A stretch of DNA of 64,000 bases from Hydractinia symbiolongicarpus (lineage: Eukaryota > Cnidaria > Hydrozoa > Anthoathecata > Hydractiniidae), in the NCBI RefSeq assembly GCF_029227915.1, contig NC_079884.1, positions 26,660,001 through 26,724,000 of the forward strand. The letters are read 5' to 3'. The translations under genes and the position numbers were made by a program. The notes beneath the pieces are model-generated. The model was not told the origin of the DNA and ran no database searches. It saw only the letters and a list, made by a program, of their open reading frames with translations. How positions within the stretch are numbered: position 1 is the first letter of the stretch; every line of letters starts with the position of its first letter. Below, one piece after another: positions 13,301-22,200 of the stretch.

Positions 13301-16300
13301 TTATAAAATACCGTGCTCAATAAGAATGCATTGTAATATTATATTTATAAATAGATTTATTTAATTTTTAATAAGAACATTCGATAGAAATTTTTGTTTT
13401 CAGATGCTGGGCATTATTTGAACACGAATCTTGCAAAAACGTAGTAACGTTGAATTTTCTCAACAAGAAGAAAGATACAAACACCAAAACAGTAGCAAAG
13501 ATGATGTACTTGTGGGGAGTCTTAGCGGTGCTTTGTTGTATTGTGTGCCTTGCAAGTGGAGATATAATGCGATTGGATGCTTGTAGCAAGTTTTATGCTG
13601 CCTTTGATGTTGTTTACGATAATTCCTTGCTGACAAAGACTGTATTCTCATTGGTTGAAAATATCGTTCTTAATCGATGTTTGATCATATGCGTGCAATA
13701 TCCAAAATGTAAATCATTCAGCTACATGTTTTCTCATTCACAATGCAGAATACATCATTCCACCAGAGCTGATATTGGAACTTCTCTACAAAAGATCGTT
13801 GGATGGACACATTATGAAACAAGGGAAAATGAACCAAATGTAAGTAAAATTATTGCGGTCTACATTTAATTTAATTTTGTTATTGTTGTTGTTGTTATTC
13901 ATGTGGACAATTCTTCCAAGCAAACGATGAGGAGGTGAAACGGGTTGGGAAATCCCTATTTTTAGCTAAGTAATTATTTTGACATTTGATTTCCATTGAT
14001 CGGCTTTTCGCCTATTTTTTAGTGACCGACAAAAAGTACTAAAGCAGGCACAAGCAAGTCCATGTTAGCAAAGACACACTAGGTAGCGACAGGTTCGAAA
14101 ACAAAAGCAGAAGCTTTTTGGTTTAGTTAATCCATCAGCAGGCCACCAACACGGATAAAAAGTAATTAGCAGGATCAGGATTCCTGCTAAATGGCAAAAG
14201 CTTATTAAATATTTAGCCGCTCCATGCGAGAAGAAAAATAGAGTATACGTGTTGAAAAGAATCAATAAAATGTCGCGAAGCAGTTAAACATTCGAAAATA
14301 CTCTAGTGCGTTGTAATATTTTTTAACAGTTTCTAGATCATGTTTTTAAAGTATGTCTTCCTTTCTGTTTCTTGATTTTCTTTAACGCCTGTGCAGCCTT
14401 TTGCTTGCTGTTATTGGTCGCCACGAAACACAGAAAACAGGTATATATAAAGTCAAAATAAAAAACTAGATACAAGGACAAAACGCAAAGGAGATTAAAT
14501 TTATTTAATTAATGACAAATAAGCAGTGGATGTTTTGCAACACAAACTTTAGCTGCTCAAAAAGTAAAAGCCATGTTTGCGTATAGTATTCTTTAACATT
14601 TGAACATATCCACGTTTGTTTTGCAAAAAAATAAAAAAATCACTTGCAATACTCTTTTTCAACTCTTGTTAAATCATATCCACACACTTACTTCAGTCCG
14701 TCTATGAAGTATGTAGCGAATTTTCTGACGTGAATAAAATTGTGTTTACTTTATATAAGTTCTTCTAAAAATATTATATTAAAGTGAAATATATCCTTAG
14801 ATAATACATTTTTATTTTATTTTTTCGTTTGTCCATTTATAAAAGAAAATCAAGATAATTCTGAAGTGTATTTTGCAGAATGTATTTATTTCAATTTAGT
14901 TGGGTCGACTTTGTGAAGTGAGAAAACCATGTAAATATGGAAGATGTGTGGATACATGTGATGAGAAAGGATATAAATGTGAATGCAAAGGTATTTTTAT
15001 CTATCTTCTAACTTGGTTAGTATTCTAAGAAAGGTTAATACTTTAAAGTTAACGCAATACATTTGAATGATATTTACGCTATTCTATCAAGTGGCTGGAT
15101 TTGCATTGTTTTAGTCAAGTTTAAATGTTTTTTTGATGACGTCATCGGCCAAAACAAAGATTTTGTAACAATACGTCACTTTTAACCAATTAAAAGCGTG
15201 CAAATAGACGTCATTCGAGAAAAAATTTAGGTTGCACTTTCTGACAAACCCTCTGCATTTTTCGAATACTGCTAAAATTAAATGTTCTTTTAAATATCTA
15301 TGTTATCTACAAAAGGATGTATTACATCAGCTATAAGGAAATACCGAGAATGAGAAGTAACAATCCGAAGTGAAAAATACACCCTTAAATTCGTGCTTTG
15401 ATAACTTCCCTCGACAAATATTTTATCGCTATAAGCGTAGTCAAATTGGAGATCTTCAACCATTTACTTTTTAAAAAAAACATGACCTTATTTAAAAGTA
15501 TGTTGTAACTGCAGTCATCGCGCCATGTATAGATAAAATAGAGAGGACTTATCTTTCAACCCATTATACTAAAAAAAAATACTCTACAAAAAAAATTGTT
15601 CCCTTGCCCTGTTGAATTTGACACTGGTATTCAAATATTGTGAAATATCTAAATAATTGAGTGTTTACAACTTGTTTTAAAAAGTTAAACTTTTAACTTC
15701 GGAATAAGAAACAAGAGAACAAACATTTAAACATGATAAACAATTCTCCAGGTCATAATGTCACGTGGTACAACGTTCGGTTGAGGAAAAACACGCACAG
15801 TCAGACTCTCACATAAAAAGCTTTGATTAAACAAGAACTACAAGTATCTGAATTTAAAGATAATTAACTCCTATATATACGGAGGTGTGGCACTCGAGGG
15901 CTAAAATATGCTGATATCAGCAGCAAAAAACTGAAAACCATAAGGCAGAACCACATTTTTTCAAAATTACCCAGGGTTCCTTAACGTTGTCCGTCATATT
16001 GGCCAGCGCTGAAACTTGTTTCTTAGGTCATCCCTTTACCCACACAACATCCTTTCTCTACATACGATACTTCGAATCCTCCACTGAAGATTAGGGACAC
16101 CCAATCAAAAAACAAGAATTTGAGGTACCCCACAATGAGAAGTAAAGAACAAAAACGCCTTTCTGATGTCTGATGATGAAAGATGGCGGCATCTGGATAA
16201 TATTTATTTTGTGATTTTAAGCTACCTAGCTAGTACCATGCCATGTACCATGTTTTAAACAATGACGTGATAAAGTACAAGAGCTAAATATATTATTTTT

Positions 16301-19200
16301 ATGTAGCTAGCTACACAAAAGATTTTTCAAGGCATTCTGTCATTTTAAATAAAGATAGCTAGCTAGCTATTTGGACCTTCCATAACAGTGAACAGTCAAG
16401 ACTTGAGTATATAGCTAGTTAGGTATGTAAGGCATTGCATGTTGGTTAAATATGTTGTCGCAACAAACAGAAAACTGTAATTCATAAATAAATTTCTGAA
16501 ATGTTCAGGTTTCTTTTATCGAATGGGAACCTATTTTTCATAAATAAATTTTAACCTAACGGTTTCTTTTATGAAATAACAAAATTTGGGAGAGTAGTGA
16601 TAGCCAGAAGTAATATTCGCGTGGAGCGGGAAAACCTAAAGTCTTTGTCCAGGTTAAGACTCAGTAAAGGGTAAACTGTGTCACACGGAATAATGTGTAA
16701 TGTGTTACAAATCAAGTGGAGCGCTTATTGCATTAAAGATACAGTATATTTTTCATAAACCAACATTCACAGGACTTATGATGAAGCCTATTGGTACTTC
16801 TGCAAAGCAAATACAGTTTAGCATTTTTCATTTTGCATAATAGGTTCCTGGGGATATTCAAAAATTAATTGTGAGTGGCACTAGGCTGAGCGATTAGTGC
16901 AAGTAAACGTGTTGCAGATCCAGGTGGACAAAAAAATAACTTCTCACCACTTTGTATTTATACGGCATAAAATTTAGATTATGTATTTGGCACTGTGCCT
17001 TAGAAGCACATCCCACTTTTTCTGAGCTGGATAAGGAATTTGGTCCTAAACCTAGGACACATTTTATGTTTAAATTATTTTTAATCCTGAGAATCACTTT
17101 TAATGTTTTCTGTACACATAGCTTGTCATAATTGATATGCTGTCAAAAACAGTTTATCAGCGTCTCCAAAAATGGATAAATTCAGCAACTCAGAAACTAT
17201 GATAGTAGTAAAAAAAATTTTTGGGTTTATTTCATCAAACTGGTCTAAAAACATTTAGTACTAAGTTTCAAGTCATTATTTCAATTTTTACTGAAGTAAT
17301 AGGACTTTTACTTAGTATAGTTTTAGCATAGTTTTTCATACCACTGACACCAAAATGGCTGCAGGGACTAATCGGTTTGAAATTAATTTATAATATTTTA
17401 AAAAGTTGTTGCATAGCTTATGTATATGACATCAAGATAAGGATTAAAAAGTTACTGTGGGACATGGGTTTTAAACCTTAAAAATTTCCAGCGAGAAATT
17501 TGAAAACTAATAAATGACAAAATCGCAAAAGTTTATCTTAAAAATTTTAATTTTTGTTAATGTGAAAGTAATTTACATGAAAAGATTTCTGATGTTTGTT
17601 GTGAAGAAATCTTCCATATTACCCATATGGGATAACTTGATGAACAATGAATTTTCCTGCAGGTGTTCTCAAATATGTGTTTAATATAATTTTAAAAACT
17701 GTGATGTAATTTTCCTTTTAAGTTTTGACTTTTAACCCAGCCAAAAAGCTCAGCCTTGTCCTTTCATACTTAGTCTAGCTAGCCAGGGCCAAAAAGTTTA
17801 ATATTCAAACTTGACCTATTTTACTAAGTATTAAGTAATAAAGGCTAGGATAATCCTAAATCTAGCTATAGGGTAGCTAAGCTACCTGTAGGAACAATAT
17901 CAAACAACGTCGAGGCTGTTATCCTTTGTAAACAAACCCAGTGGTATTTTGTAATAAGTACCAAATTTTATGTGTGCATTTATTGGACTAATGAGTGTAA
18001 CCAAAGCGCCCTGTACGTAAATCCTAAAAATTTATGTCATTGGCTCACTATTTACGACTGACACGTAACAAAGACACCGTACTTTGCTATTTTCCGTAAC
18101 CTACACCGAGATTTGGGTGTGATATATATCAGAATTAATTGTCTTTAAGTAAAGCTAAATTAGCAAAAACTCACCTAAAACTACATAATATGACAGGTTT
18201 AAAGTTGAAAAACAAAGATTCTAAGAAAAATTCAGCCCCTATTTATGTTTAGGGGACTGGGTGAACGGCGTGTTTTCCCTTCAATTATAATGGCTACTAT
18301 GAAAAATACGAGCCAGTAATTGGTTTAAACCGTAAGAACATTTTAGACAAAATAATAGATTTTCCTCGCTTTATCCTCTACTTCTCCATTTATTTTTATA
18401 TTTTTTATTTAAAAATTTTTAAAGCAATATTACGAAATAAGATTTTAAAATAATGAAGAAACAGGAGACCATTTTATAATTTTTAGTTAACAAAGAAGAA
18501 CTTCTGTTACTTAGGAGATATGTTACTTAGGTGATATGTTGGGCAGTAAAGAGGGTGTTGGAAGAAGTGTTACTTGCAGGATAGGTTCTGCTTGGAAAAA
18601 GTTCAGAGAGTTGCTTCCTTTGTTGACTAGCAGAGTCTTGTCAATTGAGTTAAAAGGTAGGATGTATGAGGCCTGTGTAAGAAGTGTTATGTTGTACGGT
18701 AGTGAGACATGGGCAGTGAAGCAGGAAGATCTTGACCATTTAGAAAGGAATGATATGAGAATGGTTAGGTGGATGTGTAACGCCAGTCTGAGAGACAGAA
18801 AGAGTTCACATGAGCTAAGAAGCAGGCTAAGTATCCGTAGAATTAAAGATGTTATCCAGATAAGAAGATTGAATTGGCTGGGGCACTTGAAAAGAATAGA
18901 GGAGGATAATTGGGTAGGACAGTGTAGAGACTTGATAGTTCCTATGGCAAAGCTCAGAGCCAGAGCGAGAAAGACTTGGCAGGAGGTTATAGACAGACTT
19001 GATACAAAGGAAGTTGAGTTGAGGAATGATGGTGATGGTAATGGTGATGGTGATGGTGATGGTGATGGTGATGGTGATGGTGATGGTGATGGTGATGGTG
19101 ATGGTGATGGTGATGGTGATGGTGATGGTGATGGTGATGGTGATGGTGATGGTGATGGTGATGGTGATGGTGATGGTGATGGTGATGGTGATGGTGATGG

Positions 19201-19277
<77 letters not shown>

Positions 19278-22200
19278 AGACACACGAGTGAGTCAGAGAA
19301 AATCTCTCAAATAATTCCTCAGAACTAACATCAACTAAATAAGGACAAAACTAGCGTGGTCACGTCCTATCCTCTTAAATAGTAAAACATTTCAAAAGTA
19401 TTTACGAATAATAATCACATGAGTAAGGAACAATAAAAGCAATATCAAAACAGAAGGCGCGGTCGATATCTAGACCACAAAAAAATCGTGTGCGACATAG
19501 CGCCATTTTCCCACTTCAACTATTCTGATTTTCGGTTGGTGGGAAAAGTCATAGTGGGTCTCCTGGCGAGAGCATTTAGGACGTTTCATAACCTTTTGTC
19601 TTATGCAAAAACGCATTCAAAAAATGCCTACAATTATTTGTTAAGTGCTTAATTATATTTTCATTTTTCTATATGACGTAGTAAGTCACAAGCTTCAAAT
19701 AACCTGATATATACAGGTTTTTGTTTACATTTTAGGTAGTGCTAAATTATTTACGATTAAGTATTTGTAGTGTTTTATGCATCTTTTGTGAAGTTTTATG
19801 TTTGAAACTTCTGGATTTCGTCAGTTATTTTCTATTCAAAATTTTTTGCGTAATTAACGAAAATGAAATTTAAAGGGCCATAACGGCGTGTAAAATTACA
19901 TCTTATAACTACAAATGTTATGTGATATGCTCACAGAAGTTTGATTTGAGAAAAAGTCAGCAATGCGATTTAATTCCGAATTATGCTTGGATTTTCAAGA
20001 TATTACAAAAAGTTATATTGTTGTTCAACACAAACAAGAATAAAAGAGTTTCTACCAAATTTTATTTCTCCGGTCCGTGGAATACACCACTAAGCAGACT
20101 GTGAAAATTTTGGTTTGGACTCGACAGAAAAGTGAAAATCACATTGATTTTAAAGTAAAAATTCTACCAAAAAAAAATATTTCCTGCATAATCCAAGATT
20201 GCTGCATTTCAGATAAAAATTTCAGATAAATTTGGAAAAAAAGGACTTAAAAAGCGCGCAGATCAACGAAATATTATTTATTTCACATCGTAACACAGAT
20301 TAATGTATCACACTCTGTTTTCTCTAAAGTTATTGATTTGACATGGCACTTCTACATGTGTTGCCTTGTGTTTAAGAAACGACTTGGTCAATACTGGAGA
20401 ATATCAAGGTGGAACTATAAACACATATAAAATTAAAGAGAAAAGTTGACCTCCTTCACTTACACACAAATACGAAAAAAGTGTGATACCTTTTTATATA
20501 CCGCCAGGTATATAATCAAAATAATCTATTTTAAGATTCTCACCTAGTAGAAAGCCTAACTTAGAGAAAGCAGAAAATAACTCTTCTTTCATTTCATAAA
20601 ATTTCACTCGTGATCACACGATGACCTTTTTTTCTTGTTTGGCGCTTCTTCTACAGTGCAAATTATATCGTAATGGCACTGTGCGGAGTGCAATTATTCT
20701 AGAATCTTAACTGCACTCTTTAAGGAGCGCCGATAATTTAAATATTTATTTTCTTGCGTTTTATGATAAGTGAAAAAAAGATATCTTTGCGATGAATTGA
20801 ACTAATTATAAATCGGGTAGTAAAAAAATCTAAACATTGAAATTGACATGCTGTGCTACTCTTACAAAAATAGTTCATTGTGTGATTAGCTCGTAATGGA
20901 ACGTTTACTCGTGCAATTAGAAATAATTGAACTCGTAATTTTTTGGCTTTTTAAATTTATCCTTGTCCTAACGGACTCGGATTAAAAGCAAATACTCGTT
21001 CGGATATTTCCTAATTGCACTCGTAAACGTGCGATTACATATACTAACACTTCTTTCATTTCATGAAATTTTACAACAAACTCTTATATTCCATATTTGA
21101 ATTAATTTTTTTCTTTAGACCAATGGGTTTTATTGGAACGTAATGTTTGTTTTGGGGCACGTATGAACGAATTTGCAACATTTAAAGTACTAAATAGTGC
21201 ATTGTTGGCTGGTGTAAAATTGGTGCATGTGGGTGGACCTGGTGTGACATGTATGCAAGGAGCGATACCGTCAAACTGGGGATGTGACCGTGGTGAATAT
21301 ATTCGCATTGTCATTACAGATCATCAAAATAATACTATTTTTCCATCCACGCAATATTACAAGAATGACGGCTACTTTTCTGTACCAGGATACAACGCCA
21401 ACTCTCCCTACTTGATTTTTGATGAAGGTAATCACACTGTTCAGATGGGAGAAGAACTCAGGCTGCATTATTCCGAGACCTTGTATGGTCCGAATCCCAA
21501 TAATAATGGTGGTGAATCCTGCGCTGATATTTACGTCAAACTTTGTGACATGCAATAACGGATTTATTCTTCTTTAGTAATACAAGGTATTTACGGTAAA
21601 TCTTCTAATGTCTTTGCACGTTTAAACACATCTCATTAAACAAAACTAATCGACACTGCTCTTTTTTATTCATTAAAAATCATTTTGAATAATAAATTTA
21701 ATTGTTTTTCAAACCATGTTTCTATGTTTTTGTAAAAGCCTTTGATGGAAGACAATTTTTAAAATGCGTAAAGAACTCGTTTTAATTGATTTATGCTTGC
21801 TCTTTCAAGCCTTTTTTTCAGAATTCACATTTAAATATTGAAGGTTTTCAACGTAATCACTTAATAAGATGTAAATATTATTGTTGGTGTTGTAATTGTT
21901 GGTGTTGTGTAGTCAGGTTGATGTTGAAACCTTCTATCACGTAGATTTTACACCTTGCAAGCTGTTTTGAGTAAGGTTTTAAGAACTTTTCTGGAAACTG
22001 TTTTTTTTGCATTTTCAGTTTAATTTTTTTGGTAGAAGGGCAGGATTCAATATACTGAAATATTTGCTCATGTCTTCAAAATTTAAATGAGGTTTGTCAA
22101 AATTATTCCGATATTTGAAAACGAATTATTTGACAGAGCAATTTTTTGCGTGTGGATGGCAATGATCATAATCAGGTCTTTTGAACTTACTGGAATTAAA

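Noticed and set aside
18827-19328. Poly-His, Ile-Thr and Met-Val open frames
   Set aside because: They are shadows of the GGTGAT/GAT tail of the RTE fragment.
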